From Candidatus Euphemobacter frigidus (GTDB lineage: Bacteria > Auribacterota > Erginobacteria > Erginobacterales > Erginobacteraceae): 62,840 nt of DNA. Shown piece by piece: positions 1 through 9,102 of the stretch. Under the pieces are notes generated by a model. The model ran no database searches. It saw only the letters and a list, made by a program, of their open reading frames with translations, and was not told the origin of the DNA. Within the stretch, counting starts at the first letter, position 1; every line of letters starts with the position of its first letter. The stretch spans positions 1-62,840 of the forward strand of contig JAVCDH010000032.1 in assembly GCA_030765805.1 (NCBI GenBank), in the 5' to 3' direction. The position numbers were made by a program, and so were the translations under genes.

Positions 1-113
1 TTGAGAAAGAGAATGAACCTACAAAATAGGTGTCAAATTAAACTGGTCTATTATAAATGGCGGAGAGCGGCCTAATGCCCCACCTCAAGAAAATGGGACG
101 CTCTTAATATTTT

Positions 114-170
114 GACAGGATGAACAAGATCAACAAGATGGGCAATCCGGTAAATCCGGTAAATCCTGTC
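114..170. repeat. Imperfect inverted repeat of short AT-rich words
   Basis: The ends GACAGGAT and ATCCTGTC are complementary. The interior is built of short repeated words (ACAAGAT twice, AATCCGGT twice). It lies just upstream of the QueD-like gene and resembles the intergenic palindrome at 39800-39881. The first 113 bases of the window hold nothing I can recognise. Confidence 0.55.
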
Positions 171-205
171 TAAATTTTATTCACGATTAATGGAGAATTT
201 AAACA

Positions 206-586
206 TTGTTCACTATCGGAGTTCAGAGTGAATTCAGCGCCGCCCACTTTCATAGCGGGGCGGGAAAAAATTGCCGACGGATTCATGGTCATAACTACCG
301 GATTGAAGCGCAGGTCGCTTCCCGGAGTTTGCGGAAGAACATGGTGGTTGACTTTGATGTAGTGCGGGTCGCGCTTCAGGAAGCGCTTGGCCCCTGGGAT
401 CATCGACTCCTGAACGAGGTTGATGAGTTCAAGAGGATCGAGACGACCACGGAGAATATCTGTCGCTTGCTCTTTGTTAAACTATCATCACTGCTCCCTC
501 CCTCGGTATTGCTCCGAAAAATCATAATCTGGGAGACCGAAGATTGCTGGGCGAGTTACAGCGAGGAGGACGCAGGGGAAGATTAA
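206..586 (+). CDS. queD: 6-pyruvoyl-tetrahydropterin synthase / QueD-like protein
   Basis: This 126-residue protein has the usual length and layout of the PTPS/QueD family (T-fold). The zinc ligands are H14 in AAHFH plus H27 and H29 in HGHNY. A cysteine (C23) lies in the C-x3-HGH arrangement that serves as the catalytic cysteine in QueD. In the known pathway QueD makes 6-carboxy-tetrahydropterin for queuosine and other deazapurines. The start is TTG, with GGAG about ten bases upstream. No other queuosine gene is visible nearby, so a pterin role cannot be excluded. The family is clear; the exact substrate is inferred. Confidence 0.85.
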   Translation: MFTIGVQSEFSAAHFHSGAGKNCRRIHGHNYRIEAQVASRSLRKNMVVDFDVVRVALQEALGPWDHRLLNEVDEFKRIETTTENICRLLFVKLSSLLPPSVLLRKIIIWETEDCWASYSEEDAGED

Positions 587-625
587 CTATGATAATTAAG
601 CATTCCGCCATAACGGAGGTAAATT

Positions 626-1240
626 ATGAGCACGAACAAAATCCACTGGTTGGGACACGCCTCGATCAGGATCGAGGGAGAGAAGGTTATCTATATCGAT
701 CCCTGGAAATTGCAAGATAATCACCCGAAAGCCGATATTATCCTCATTACCCACAGCCATTACGACCACTGTTCCCGGGATGACGTGGCAAAGATCATCC
801 AGGACGGGACGGTGATCTTTGCCCCCCCGGACTGCCGGGACGCTCTCCCTCCCGATTTTCAGGTGGTTGCTCCCGGGGAGGAGAAGATCGTGGACGGATT
901 GGTAATCAGAACGGTTCCCGCTTACAACATCGGCAAACATTTTCACCCCCGGGCCAACGAATGGGTGGGATACATTATCGAGATGGGGGGAGAACGGATC
1001 TATTTTGTCGGAGATTCCGATTACATCCCGGAGATGGATGATATCAGCGCCGATATTCTCATCATCCCGGTCGGCGGGACTTACACAATGACGGCCGATG
1101 AGGCGGCTCAGGCGGCCAACCAGATAAAGCCGAGATTGGCCATCCCCATCCACTTCGGAAGTGTGGTGGGCTCCCGTATAGACGCGGATAAGTTCAAAGA
1201 GTTATCTCAGGTTCCGGTGGAGATATTACCGGAAGAATGA
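626..1240 (+). CDS. MBL-fold metal-dependent hydrolase (UPF0173/UlaG-like)
   Basis: This 204-residue metallo-beta-lactamase-fold protein starts with the GHASIRIE strand typical of the UPF0173/UlaG-like group. It carries the metal motif THSHYDHCS near residues 42-50, a later VGDSDY aspartate and PIHFGS near residue 175. It is cytoplasmic, with no signal sequence. An AGGTAA-type ribosome site precedes the ATG. It sits 39 bases after the QueD-like gene and 24 bases before the HEAT-repeat gene, so the three could be co-transcribed. Members hydrolyse phosphodiester or lactone bonds; the substrate here cannot be read from sequence. Confidence 0.85.
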   Translation: MSTNKIHWLGHASIRIEGEKVIYIDPWKLQDNHPKADIILITHSHYDHCSRDDVAKIIQDGTVIFAPPDCRDALPPDFQVVAPGEEKIVDGLVIRTVPAYNIGKHFHPRANEWVGYIIEMGGERIYFVGDSDYIPEMDDISADILIIPVGGTYTMTADEAAQAANQIKPRLAIPIHFGSVVGSRIDADKFKELSQVPVEILPEE

Positions 1241-1264
1241 CCCCAACCAAAGGAGCATCTCAAG

Positions 1265-2473
1265 ATGATACCCAGGATAATCGGAATTTTAATCTCGTTT
1301 ATACTGCTCGCCGCGCCGGCCGTCGCCGGAAGTAATGAAGTAGGAAATAAGGGCAATATCCCGGAGTTGATTGAAGGCTTAAAAGGCTGGGACCGGAACG
1401 CCATTCAGGCCAATTCCGACGCGTTATTCAAGATCGGAAGACCAGCCGTTCCGTACTTAATTAAGGCTTTAAAGAATGATGATCCCGGTGTCCGCAACGC
1501 AGCGGCCAGGTTACTGGGGGACCTCCAGGCGGAAGAGGCGGTCATTCCCCTGGGCGAACTTCTGAACGATCCCAAGTACTGGGTCACCCGGTCCGCTGTT
1601 TTTTCCCTGGGGAATATCGGCACCCCGGCGGCGATCCCGATTTTGAAGAAAGCTTTGAAGCATTATAAAGACAAGGTCCAGGAGGCCGCCCTCTGGAGCC
1701 TTGACGAACTCCAGGACAAGTCTTCGATCCCGGAGGTTGCCGATATGATGCTCTCGTCTCAAGATCAGTATATACGATGGCAGGCGTTGCTGGTGCTGAA
1801 GAGTCTGCAAGAAGGGGTCGAAATTAAATTCCTGATCGATACCCTCCAGGATCCTAAGGCAAAAGCTACCACGCGCCGGACCGCGGCCACTCTGCTGGGT
1901 GAATTGAAGGTTGAATCCGCGGTGCCGGCTTTGATCGAGGCTATTGATGCAAAAGACCCGAATCTTCGATGGCGGGCGATCGAAGCAGTTGGAAAGATTG
2001 GAGCAATTCAGGCTCGCGCGGTGATCGAGAAGAAGCTGAAAGATCCGGATCAGAACGTCAAGATGTTCGCAATCGGGACACTGGGGAGGATGGGTTCGAA
2101 AGAGAGCGTCCCCGCTCTCTCCCGGATGCTGGCGGCCAAATCCCCCGACCTGAAGAAAAACACCATCCGTTCCCTGGGAAAGATCGGCGGAGAAAAAGCA
2201 GCCCGGGCGGTCAGGGAGATGCTGGCCGATCGTGATCCCTACGTGCGAGCCATCGCGATAGAGACGCTGGTGGATCTGGACGACAGAAGCGTGGTGGAAG
2301 AGATCAAGCTCCTGGCTTCCGACCGCTCGCCCATAGTCCGGACCACTGTTATGTACGCGCTGGGAGAATTGAGAGCGGCTTCAGCGAAAGACACTCTTCA
2401 GGCGGCCCTGACAGACAAAAATATCTGGGTAAAAGAGGAGGCGGAACGGGCACTGAAAAAGATAGGGCCGTAA
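1265..2473 (+). CDS. Secreted HEAT-repeat (PBS-lyase type) protein
   Basis: This 402-residue protein begins with a hydrophobic signal peptide (residues 1-21, ending AVAG). The rest is about ten helical repeats of roughly 31 residues with the recurring pattern VPALI.AL.D....VR..A...LG.I. Such PBS-lyase/HEAT arrays form protein-binding superhelices, and nothing suggests an enzyme activity. An AAGGAG site precedes the ATG. It is the last gene before a strong hairpin terminator at 2567-2606. Location (periplasm or outside) is inferred from the signal peptide. Confidence 0.85.
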   Translation: MIPRIIGILISFILLAAPAVAGSNEVGNKGNIPELIEGLKGWDRNAIQANSDALFKIGRPAVPYLIKALKNDDPGVRNAAARLLGDLQAEEAVIPLGELLNDPKYWVTRSAVFSLGNIGTPAAIPILKKALKHYKDKVQEAALWSLDELQDKSSIPEVADMMLSSQDQYIRWQALLVLKSLQEGVEIKFLIDTLQDPKAKATTRRTAATLLGELKVESAVPALIEAIDAKDPNLRWRAIEAVGKIGAIQARAVIEKKLKDPDQNVKMFAIGTLGRMGSKESVPALSRMLAAKSPDLKKNTIRSLGKIGGEKAARAVREMLADRDPYVRAIAIETLVDLDDRSVVEEIKLLASDRSPIVRTTVMYALGELRAASAKDTLQAALTDKNIWVKEEAERALKKIGP

Positions 2474-2518
2474 AAAATGGTAATTTTTCCCTTGCCGGAT
2501 AAGCCCGGTTTTGATAGA

Positions 2519-2547
2519 TTGACCCCAGAAGTTGATTAGGATATGTA
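2519..2547 (+). promoter_or_regulatory. Possible sigma-70 promoter for the cold-shock gene
   Basis: TTGACC (2519-2524), a 17-base spacer and TATGTA (2542-2547). A start near 2555 would place the 2567-2606 hairpin inside the leader of the cold-shock mRNA. The -10 box is weak. Confidence 0.35.
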
Positions 2548-2566
2548 TTTTTGTGTAACCGTTGAT

Positions 2567-2606
2567 AAAAAAGCCGCAAAGTCCGTAACAACTTTGTGGC
2601 TTTTTT
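2567..2606. terminator. Intrinsic terminator, symmetrical
   Basis: AAGCCGCAAAGT (2571-2582) pairs with ACTTTGTGGCTT (2591-2602) with one G-U pair and an 8-base loop. The stem is flanked by an A-run and a T-run, so it could work in both directions. It follows the HEAT-repeat gene and precedes the cold-shock gene by 35 bases. Confidence 0.75.
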
Positions 2607-2640
2607 ATTGAATAATCTCTTTTAAAGGAGGAGTAGTTGA

Positions 2641-2841
2641 GTGAAAGGTAAAGTTAAGTGGTTTAACGACCGGAAGGGTTATGGTTTTATCGAGAAGGAA
2701 GACGGGAACGGTGATGTATTTGTTCACCATACCGCCATCAGCACCGAGGGATTCAGAACTCTTGCCGAAGGGCAGGAAGTAGAGTTCGAAGTAATCCAGG
2801 ATCAGAGAGGCGAAAAGGCGATCAACGTATCGCCTATTTAA
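2641..2841 (+). CDS. csp: Cold-shock protein (CspA family)
   Basis: This 66-residue protein is full length for the CspA family. It has RNP1 KGYGFIE and RNP2 VFVHHTAI, the single-stranded nucleic-acid-binding face of the OB fold. The start is GTG, with a strong AAGGAGGAG ribosome site a few bases upstream. The gene is isolated between two hairpins (2567-2606 and 2866-2900). Members act as RNA chaperones; whether this copy is cold-inducible cannot be told. A hairpin in the leader could matter for its control. Confidence 0.95.
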   Translation: MKGKVKWFNDRKGYGFIEKEDGNGDVFVHHTAISTEGFRTLAEGQEVEFEVIQDQRGEKAINVSPI

Positions 2842-2865
2842 GCCGGATCAAAAAAACGAAAGGGT

Positions 2866-2900
2866 CGGAGTTCGACGGAATACCGTTGAACTCCGGCTTT
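2866..2900. terminator. Bidirectional intrinsic terminator
   Basis: Thirteen-base arms (CGGAGTTCGACGG / CCGTTGAACTCCG, 2866-2878 and 2883-2895) with a 4-base loop. A T-rich tail follows on the plus strand and an A-run (2849-2856) lies on the other side. It ends both the plus-strand csp gene and the minus-strand MXKDX gene. Confidence 0.75.
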
Positions 2901-2913
2901 TCTGTACAAGCTC

Positions 2914-3213
2914 CTAATCCATCTTCATTCCATCCATCTTTTGAGGGTCCGTCTGCATCCCGTCCGTCTGCATCCCGTCCATCTTTATCCCGTCCGTCTT
3001 CATCCCATCTGTCTTCATCCCGTCCGTCTTCTGAGGGTCCATCTTCATCCCGTCCATCTTCTGAGGGTCCGTCTTCATCCCGTCCATCTTCATCTCATCG
3101 GTCATCGGCCGAGGGGTCGGCGTCCGGGTCTGAGAGAAGACGTTATCGCCGAACAGGAATGATAAAGAGAGAATCGCCGCTGTTAATATAATCAGGTTAT
3201 TTATGATGATCAC
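2914..3213 (-). CDS. Small secreted protein with MXKDX-like pentapeptide repeats
   Basis: The roughly 99-residue protein has a hydrophobic signal segment at residues 3-22. The second half is almost only tandem five-residue units of the form M-K-[MT]-D-[GP], with some DPQKM variants. This matches the known small exported 'pentapeptide MXKDX repeat' family of unknown function. The encoding DNA is a pyrimidine-rich tandem repeat (2925-3100). The annotated GTG start directly abuts the AAGGAG ribosome site, which is too close. A start a few codons inward would need a non-standard ATA/ATC codon or the CTG at codon 7. Its 3' end shares a terminator with csp. Confidence 0.6.
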   Translation of the reverse strand: MIIINNLIILTAAILSLSFLFGDNVFSQTRTPTPRPMTDEMKMDGMKTDPQKMDGMKMDPQKTDGMKTDGMKTDGIKMDGMQTDGMQTDPQKMDGMKMD

Positions 3214-3383
3214 TCCTTATTTCTTTACTCTATAATAATAGCAGAAGCGTGTTCTTCAATCAATGACCATTCTGGGAAGAAATTCCGGGAAGAAAAAAAT
3301 CCTGCTGGAAATTATTCATCCATGATAAAGTGAACCGGTTTTTTTAGTATTTTACCCTGAATCCAACACTAAGGAGAAAGATA

Positions 3384-4415
3384 ATGAGGGATGAATGGCG
3401 GGATGAGATCGATAAGCTGGTTCAGCCGCTTGATACACTCGGCCCCGTAGTCTGGGACACTACATACCTGCTCAAGAAGACGGGAGCTTTCGTTTATACC
3501 GAGGGATACTTCAACCCTCCGGGTCATTTCTACGGGAAGATTATCAACTATCCCGACCCCAACGGGGATATCATGATTCATGAGCGGCCGTATACCAGCA
3601 TTACCAAGGCCTACATCGATGGAGAACATGTCATGATCCCCCACGACCAGCAGATCGAACATCATTACGAGATCGACAAGACCCTCCCCCCGCCCACGCA
3701 TAAACCGATCATAACCGAGTTTCACGTCCTCTTCGATCTGAAGGATTTCGACGGGTGGTTTAAAGACAAGCACTCCCGCTCCCGGATTATGGAGAAGTTC
3801 CCGAAGATCGGGCAAGACATCGAGGAAGTGAGTAAATTACTGGATGTCCCGATGGAGAGGTTGGGGGTGACCGGCTCTCTCTCTTACGGGAGAATGGAGG
3901 ATGATGAGGACATCGATCTGGTCTTCTTCGGATCGCCCGAGCAGAACCTGGAGGTTGCCAAGAAGATCTGGAAGATGACTTACGGCGATCCCGACCGGAA
4001 GTGCATTGAGTTCGGGAAGTTCTGGCCGATCCGCTTTATGCATAACGACATCATCATCTGCACTTTCTTCGCCTATGAAAAACTGGAAGATATCCCATTG
4101 ATCTACTGTGAGGTTGAGCTGATTAAAGAGTCGGTCGAGGCTTATGGGACGATCAAGGACAACACCCATTCGATCTATATGCCCCTGATCATGGAACTCG
4201 AGGAGGTCTCCATTGACGGGGAAGAGACCGATAATATCCCGTTGATTATCTATGACGGCTCAATCCGGGGAGAGTTCTTTAATGGTGAGCGCTTGAAGAT
4301 AGAGGCTCGCCTGCTCAAACTGAAACTCTATGGGAAAGAGACCAGAGCCCTGTTATCCGTTGACGCGGATCAGATTGAGAAGGAGCGGTTCAGCAAGGGA
4401 GTGCCAGTTTTTTAA
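3384..4415 (+). CDS. Predicted nucleotidyltransferase (COG1665-like, archaeal type)
   Basis: This 343-residue cytoplasmic protein carries a polymerase-beta-type nucleotidyltransferase motif: G164-S165 in GSLSYGR followed by D176-x-D178 (EDIDLVFFG). The N-terminal half, rich in H and P around residues 45-110, has no domain I recognise. The architecture recalls the COG1665 group best known from archaea. No substrate can be assigned. It has a good AAGGAG site and appears monocistronic. It is the last gene before the ssrA-like att remnant at 4421. Confidence 0.65.
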   Translation: MRDEWRDEIDKLVQPLDTLGPVVWDTTYLLKKTGAFVYTEGYFNPPGHFYGKIINYPDPNGDIMIHERPYTSITKAYIDGEHVMIPHDQQIEHHYEIDKTLPPPTHKPIITEFHVLFDLKDFDGWFKDKHSRSRIMEKFPKIGQDIEEVSKLLDVPMERLGVTGSLSYGRMEDDEDIDLVFFGSPEQNLEVAKKIWKMTYGDPDRKCIEFGKFWPIRFMHNDIIICTFFAYEKLEDIPLIYCEVELIKESVEAYGTIKDNTHSIYMPLIMELEEVSIDGEETDNIPLIIYDGSIRGEFFNGERLKIEARLLKLKLYGKETRALLSVDADQIEKERFSKGVPVF

Positions 4416-4420
4416 ATAGA

Positions 4421-4516
4421 GGAGGGGGGAGTCGAACAAAGCTACTCTCAAATCCCCTCAAAACCCCCGATTTATCTATAAATCAGGGCCATAACCTGTC
4501 GTCAGATGTCGCTATT
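4421..4516. repeat. Degenerate att site: ssrA 3'-end-like sequence (copy 1)
   Basis: Positions 4421-4437 match the complement of the last bases of tmRNA (9831-9850) almost exactly (GGAG-GGGGGAGTCGAAC). The following ~80 bases match 8180-8253, with shared words CTCAAAAYCCC and CTGTCGYCAGATGTCG (4496-4511 and 8238-8253). A small hairpin lies at 4466-4488. I read this as an old attachment-site copy left by an element that used ssrA. Nothing else is seen in 4416-4559. Confidence 0.6.
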
Positions 4517-4559
4517 TATCATCAAAATGGTTACACTAAAATCAAGTAAGAGAATCTAC

Positions 4560-7500
4560 TTACCTCGTCATCGGAATATCCCCCGAACTACCGTAATAAG
4601 CCCTGGTAGTCCCTGAGACTGCCCACAGTCCAGAGCTATCCCTGAATATCCCGATGTCATCGATGCCGTTCCCGGTGTAATCAGCTGGCACAGGCTGGTC
4701 AGACATAACCCCAAAATAAGCTCTGGTAATTCCCGGAACAAACCATAATCCGGAAGATGGACGGAAGATCCCCGGAGTCCAGGTCCCGTCTCCATCATAA
4801 TCTCCCGGAACTGTTTCATCATCGGATGAACCGAAATAAATCCGGCTGATGCTTCTCAAAGCCCATAAGCCGGAAGATCCCCGGAAAAGACCAATATATT
4901 TCCTGCCGTCGCCTTTGTAATATCCGGGAACCGAAACATCTCCAGAGATCCCGAAGTAAGCCCGGGTCACTCCTCGAATAGCCCAGAGACCGCTCGTATC
5001 CCGGAAGATCCCAGCGTTGCACAGCCCGTCACCGTCATAATCTCCCGGGACTGGAACATCGGAAGAAGAACCAAAGTAAAGTCTGGTTACCCCTCTGATC
5101 GCCCACAGGCCGGAAGATCCCCGAAAGATTCCGATATCGGTAGTGTCGTTACCGTTGTAATCACCAGAAACAGGGAGATCCGCGGAGGAACCGAAATAGA
5201 CCCGGGTTATGCCTCTTACCGCCCAGAGACCCGAGCTTCTCCGGAAGATGGCGATGTCGGAGGTGCCGTCCCCATCATAATCGCCCGATTCGATCATCAA
5301 ATGGTCGAGAGACACCACCGGCCCGCTGGTCGGGGTAGGAGTGGGCGTCCGTGAAGGTGATGGTGTGGCCGTGGGAGGCGGGCTGGGCGTGGGAGTTCGT
5401 GATGGAAAAGGAGAGGCCGTTGGAGTCGTGGTGGGGTTGGGCATGGGGGTTCGTGATGGGGAAGGTGAGGCCGTCGGGGTCGTAGTGGGGCTGGGCGTGG
5501 GGGTTCGTGATGGGGATGGAGAGGCCGTCGGGGTTGGTGGGGGGATAGGCGTAACGGTACTGGTAGCGGTAGGAGTGGGGAGGGGCGTGGTCGAAGGACT
5601 GGGAGAGGGAGATGGGGTTGAGGTACAGGTCGGCGAGGGGGTCGGAATGGGTGTCGGCTCATAGACGAAAGGGTCACCGTTGACCTTCGTCCCCGGCGAG
5701 TAAAGGCTCCCTCCCGATTCCGGGATCTGGGAATGGAGGGAGAAGAATCCCCGCTTTTCCGGATACCGGTTCAGTGACTGGTCCTGCTCGCCCTCCGGGC
5801 CATAGGTTACCGAGTCATAGATATAAGCTCCATCCTGGAGCGTGACCGTGTCCCCTCCGTTGGTCAGATAGAGTCCGTAGCCGACGTCATTCACGGTGAC
5901 CCAGTCCGCTCCTCCGAAATCACCTATAGGGGTCCCTCCTCCGAAGACTATGACCGCTTTGCCCGGCGGCACTTCAAACGGATCGGGGAAGGTATAGCGT
6001 ACCGCCTTGTCGTCGCTTATAGTGCACCCGCCCAGATCGACGGTGTGGTTCGTCCAGTTGACCAGTTCAACAAATTCATCCTCCCAGCCGTATTCCTGGT
6101 AGCCGTCTCCGTTGGCGTCGCCCGCCAAACCGAGTGCCGGATCGGCATGAATTTCATTGATCACCACGTCCCCCTCGGGCGGCGCCGGGGTCGGTGTGGG
6201 GGAGGTGGATGGTGTCGGCGTCGGGGTGACCGAAGGTGTCGGGGTGACCGAAGGTGTCGGGGTGATGCTGGGTGTAACGGTCGGCGTGGGCGAGGGGGTG
6301 GTGGTGGGAGTGGCCGAGGGAGGCGGTCCGCCGTGGGAGTGGTTGGCCGCTATTTCCCAGTCGTTTACGTCATTGTGGTCGGTGAAGGTGAGTCTTTGCC
6401 CGTAGCCGTTGTTGATATCACCAATCGCCGGCCCCTGGTCGTTGGTGGTGAACTCTCCCTCGCCCTGGGCCGGATCGCCCCAGTGATTATTAAAGATCAG
6501 GTCGTTTCCGTCAGCCACTTCCCCCGAGACCATCTCGCCGTCGTCGTTGGACCAGCAGACAGCATCAAGGATATTCCCTCCGTCGGGGTCGGTTGAATTC
6601 TCGGTGGTGATGATGAATTGATCGTCGCCGGCGGCGAGGTCGAGGGAGCTCTGGTAAACATCCCAGAGGCTGTTCGCTCCTCTCCCGCTGGAATCGTTCT
6701 CGGAGGTGCCGCCGGTATCGTGAACAATCAGGACATCACCCGAAGTCATCGTGAGGGTCCCGTTACCGGCGACCGGGAAGACGCTCTCTCGGTCGGTCAT
6801 ATAGACCTCGGCCAGATCGGCCATCCCCAGCTTCATGGAGAGTTCGACCCAGTCGTACTCCAGGGGCTGGTTGGCGTCCACGGCCACCTCCGTGATCAAA
6901 AGCTGATACCCCTCATCCGCGTAGTGGTTGATGAGGCCCGGTTCGGTGATATCATCTCCGCCCACCCGGTCCACCGTATCCACCGTGTAGTTCACGCCGT
7001 TGGTATAGACATAGATATGGCGGTTGGAGGTGTGGCAGAAGGCCATAGTTTCCGGCGCCCAGGCGGGATCGCCGATATCGCCCGGATCGAGACGGAAGAT
7101 TCTCTGGTCTTCGGGCTCTACGGCGGCCTGGAAGTTCTCCACCGTCGTTCTTCTCGGATGGCCGTAGCTGTTACTCCAGACAGAGATGACCGCCACCTCG
7201 GGGTCCATCTTGGTGCAGAAGGCCAGGCTGCTGGTGCCGTTGGACTCCGACCCATGGTGGTCCACCAGGCAGATATCGGGATCCCGACCGAGATCGTCGA
7301 CGATAACATCGACGACCGCTTCCTCTCCCGTACCCTCCAGGTCGCTTCCCAGGAAGAGGTCAAAGCCTCCATAGGTGACGAGAGCGGAGATGGACTTGTT
7401 ATTTTCGGTGATCCCCGCGGTGACATCGGGACGCCCCCGGATATACAGGGCATTGGTTGTGTCAAGGGCGCCAACGGAAAGGAAGCGGATGAATGCCCCG

Positions 7501-7967
7501 TCTCCGAGATTTATGTCCGTGGTACCGTCAACTTTGACCGTGGTCCTTTTCCCCGAAGGATTAACCAGGTCGTAATACTCTGATGAAATGGGCCCTCCAT
7601 CGTCTTTCAGACTTCCTCCCCGATCGTAAAAATGGCCGAAGTCACTGAGCTGGCTTCCCATGAGAGAGTAGAGATCATCCAGCCCCCCGATGTGGTCACT
7701 ATCATAGTGGCCGGCGATCGCGTAGTCGATGTAGGTAACGCCCAGCTCGTTCAGCAGATCATAGAGATACCAGGCCCCGGTGGATCCGCCCATTTCATCG
7801 TAGAGGACCACGGTTCCGTCCGGCCCCCGGATGAGCGTAGCGGTCCCCGAGTGTCCGTTCGCCCACACGAACCAGATTTCCAGGTTCTCCGCGGCGGTCG
7901 CCGCTACCGGGAATCCCGATAGAATGATGGTTAAAGCTATGCAAAAGAATATTTTCTTTCTTTTCAT
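4560..7967 (-). CDS. Large secreted ComEC-like MBL hydrolase with lamin-tail domains and C-terminal beta repeats
   Basis: This multidomain exported protein of about 1135 residues starts best at the ATG at 7967, which gives a classic signal peptide (MKRKK..., cut after ATAA). A GTG eight codons upstream is the alternative. In order: a ComEC/Rec2-type MBL domain with [11 protein letters not shown] and a later VDHHGSES; a first lamin-tail-like domain ([12 protein letters not shown]); a Pro/Thr/Ser linker; a second, clearer lamin-tail domain ([20 protein letters not shown]); a long PTPSP linker; and seven tandem ~33-residue repeats ([26 protein letters not shown]) resembling FG-GAP/VCBS blades with DxDxDG calcium-type loops. 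It probably acts outside the cell on a phosphodiester or nucleic-acid substrate. It fills the interval between two ssrA-like att copies. Confidence 0.75.
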   Translation of the reverse strand: MKRKKIFFCIALTIILSGFPVAATAAENLEIWFVWANGHSGTATLIRGPDGTVVLYDEMGGSTGAWYLYDLLNELGVTYIDYAIAGHYDSDHIGGLDDLYSLMGSQLSDFGHFYDRGGSLKDDGGPISSEYYDLVNPSGKRTTVKVDGTTDINLGDGAFIRFLSVGALDTTNALYIRGRPDVTAGITENNKSISALVTYGGFDLFLGSDLEGTGEEAVVDVIVDDLGRDPDICLVDHHGSESNGTSSLAFCTKMDPEVAVISVWSNSYGHPRRTTVENFQAAVEPEDQRIFRLDPGDIGDPAWAPETMAFCHTSNRHIYVYTNGVNYTVDTVDRVGGDDITEPGLINHYADEGYQLLITEVAVDANQPLEYDWVELSMKLGMADLAEVYMTDRESVFPVAGNGTLTMTSGDVLIVHDTGGTSENDSSGRGANSLWDVYQSSLDLAAGDDQFIITTENSTDPDGGNILDAVCWSNDDGEMVSGEVADGNDLIFNNHWGDPAQGEGEFTTNDQGPAIGDINNGYGQRLTFTDHNDVNDWEIAANHSHGGPPPSATPTTTPSPTPTVTPSITPTPSVTPTPSVTPTPTPSTSPTPTPAPPEGDVVINEIHADPALGLAGDANGDGYQEYGWEDEFVELVNWTNHTVDLGGCTISDDKAVRYTFPDPFEVPPGKAVIVFGGGTPIGDFGGADWVTVNDVGYGLYLTNGGDTVTLQDGAYIYDSVTYGPEGEQDQSLNRYPEKRGFFSLHSQIPESGGSLYSPGTKVNGDPFVYEPTPIPTPSPTCTSTPSPSPSPSTTPLPTPTATSTVTPIPPPTPTASPSPSRTPTPSPTTTPTASPSPSRTPMPNPTTTPTASPFPSRTPTPSPPPTATPSPSRTPTPTPTSGPVVSLDHLMIESGDYDGDGTSDIAIFRRSSGLWAVRGITRVYFGSSADLPVSGDYNGNDTTDIGIFRGSSGLWAIRGVTRLYFGSSSDVPVPGDYDGDGLCNAGIFRDTSGLWAIRGVTRAYFGISGDVSVPGYYKGDGRKYIGLFRGSSGLWALRSISRIYFGSSDDETVPGDYDGDGTWTPGIFRPSSGLWFVPGITRAYFGVMSDQPVPADYTGNGIDDIGIFRDSSGLWAVSGTTRAYYGSSGDIPMTR

Positions 7968-8112
7968 ATCACGTGTACAGTAATTTAACACACAACCATC
8001 TCTCAGTCAAGGGCAGGTCTCGGGGTCACCCATTAAAGGTCTTGCGTCAAATGGGAGTTTTCGAACAGAGTCCTCCCCTGAACGGAGATAAACAATTTGA
8101 TGTATCCATAAA

Positions 8113-8159
8113 TAAAAAATCCACCGTCGCTCACCATTTCATGGCGAGCGACGGTGGAT
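8113..8159 (-). terminator. Strong hairpin, terminator on the minus strand
   Basis: Fourteen-base perfect arms (8119-8132 and 8146-8159) around a 13-base loop. On the minus strand the stem is followed by a run of T, so it would end transcripts coming from the nucleotidyltransferase module at 8392-9432. It directly abuts the ssrA-like att copy at 8160. Confidence 0.65.
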
Positions 8160-8290
8160 GGAGGCAGGGGGAGTTGAACGAAGGTAGCTTCAATGAGCCT
8201 CAAAATCCCTGATTTAAGCACAAAATAGTGTCATATTCTGTCGCCAGATGTCGTGATTTGTCGCCAGAATGGTAACAATTTGGTTACACA
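8160..8290. repeat. Degenerate att site: ssrA 3'-end-like sequence (copy 2)
   Basis: GGAGGCAGGGGGAGTTGAAC (8160-8179) differs from the tmRNA end at 9831-9850 at only two positions. The next ~110 bases are homologous to 4438-4530, including CTGTCGCCAGATGTCG (8238-8253) and a TGGTTACAC word. With copy 1 at 4421 and the intact ssrA end at 9830 it divides 4.4-9.8 kb into two islets. No integrase gene remains. The rest of 7968-8391 holds no gene. Confidence 0.65.
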
Positions 8291-8391
8291 ATAAATATCT
8301 TGATTACTTCTCTTGTTCTGACTGTTTTGATTTTTCTTTGGTCTAACTGTTAAAACCTAATTTTGGGCATGATTTTATAATTCTAAGTTTA

Positions 8392-9075
8392 TTAAGCATT
8401 TGAAATAAAATCATGTAACTCAGGGGAGATATTTTTCACACTTGTTTTGATTTTGCCCTGCCATTTCTTTGGGAGGGCATTAAATATTTTCTTTAATTTA
8501 ATTCGCTGCTCAGGATTGTCCAGGAGAAATTCTCCGATCTCTTTTGCGGTGTTTAAATCCTTTTCAGATTTATCCTTTTTCAAGCGCCTTCTGTCGATGA
8601 TGAACTTATGAAGTACATATGCTGCGGGTTCAGGAAGCGTTACTTTTAACTCGTCGGTACTGATGGTCATGAGGTTTTCACTGAGCAAGGTAAGAAAGCG
8701 GAGCCCCTGGGCATTGATGTGGAGTTTCTTGATTTCATAAGGCTTATTGCTGCCTCGGCCGCGTTCGGGGAAGAGGAATTCAACCGATAGATCAGGGTGG
8801 ATAAATTTTATTAGGCCGGATGGGTAGTTTGATGTCGTTTCGAACCCCAATTTTGTTAGCACATCCGGGATATTAACATCCTTTTTTATTTTACCCCGGT
8901 GAGGAATGAGAAAATCAAGATCAAGTGTCCGTATCGCAGGTATTTCCGGAGAATTATTGAAGTAGAGCCGGTAGAAGTGCTGGCACCAACTTCCGATCAG
9001 GATGAGAGAATCCAGTGCATCCGCTTCTTGGAATTCCTTTAAAATCTTAATAAAAAGTCTTTCTCTTTCTTTCAT
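8392..9075 (-). CDS. Nucleotidyltransferase-fold protein (GSU2403/NTP_transf_8-like)
   Basis: This 227-residue protein has SLILIGSW near residue 25 and TLDLDFLIP near residue 71, the GS...DxD signature of a nucleotidyltransferase fold. The overall pattern fits the GSU2403/NTP_transf_8 group, related to AbiEii-type toxins. Its base composition is clearly more AT-rich than the neighbours, which suggests transfer. A 109-residue partner lies 27 bases upstream in the same direction, behind a double inverted repeat. A toxin-like, RNA-modifying role is an inference from family and context; no AbiEi antitoxin is present. A minus-strand terminator follows at 8113-8159. Confidence 0.65.
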   Translation of the reverse strand: MKERERLFIKILKEFQEADALDSLILIGSWCQHFYRLYFNNSPEIPAIRTLDLDFLIPHRGKIKKDVNIPDVLTKLGFETTSNYPSGLIKFIHPDLSVEFLFPERGRGSNKPYEIKKLHINAQGLRFLTLLSENLMTISTDELKVTLPEPAAYVLHKFIIDRRRLKKDKSEKDLNTAKEIGEFLLDNPEQRIKLKKIFNALPKKWQGKIKTSVKNISPELHDFISNA

Positions 9076-9102
9076 CTATTGCGCGCCTAATTCTTCTTAT
9101 AT

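Noticed and set aside
1..113. Short open frame LRKRMNLQNRCQIK... ending at 75
   Set aside because: Only 24 codons, running in from the window edge. No family recognised, so not called as a gene.
6045..7583. Two long plus-strand open frames (183 and 321 codons) opposite the secreted MBL gene
   Set aside because: They lie antisense to a gene with a signal peptide, clear domains and repeats. Their translations show no motif and arise from its codon bias.
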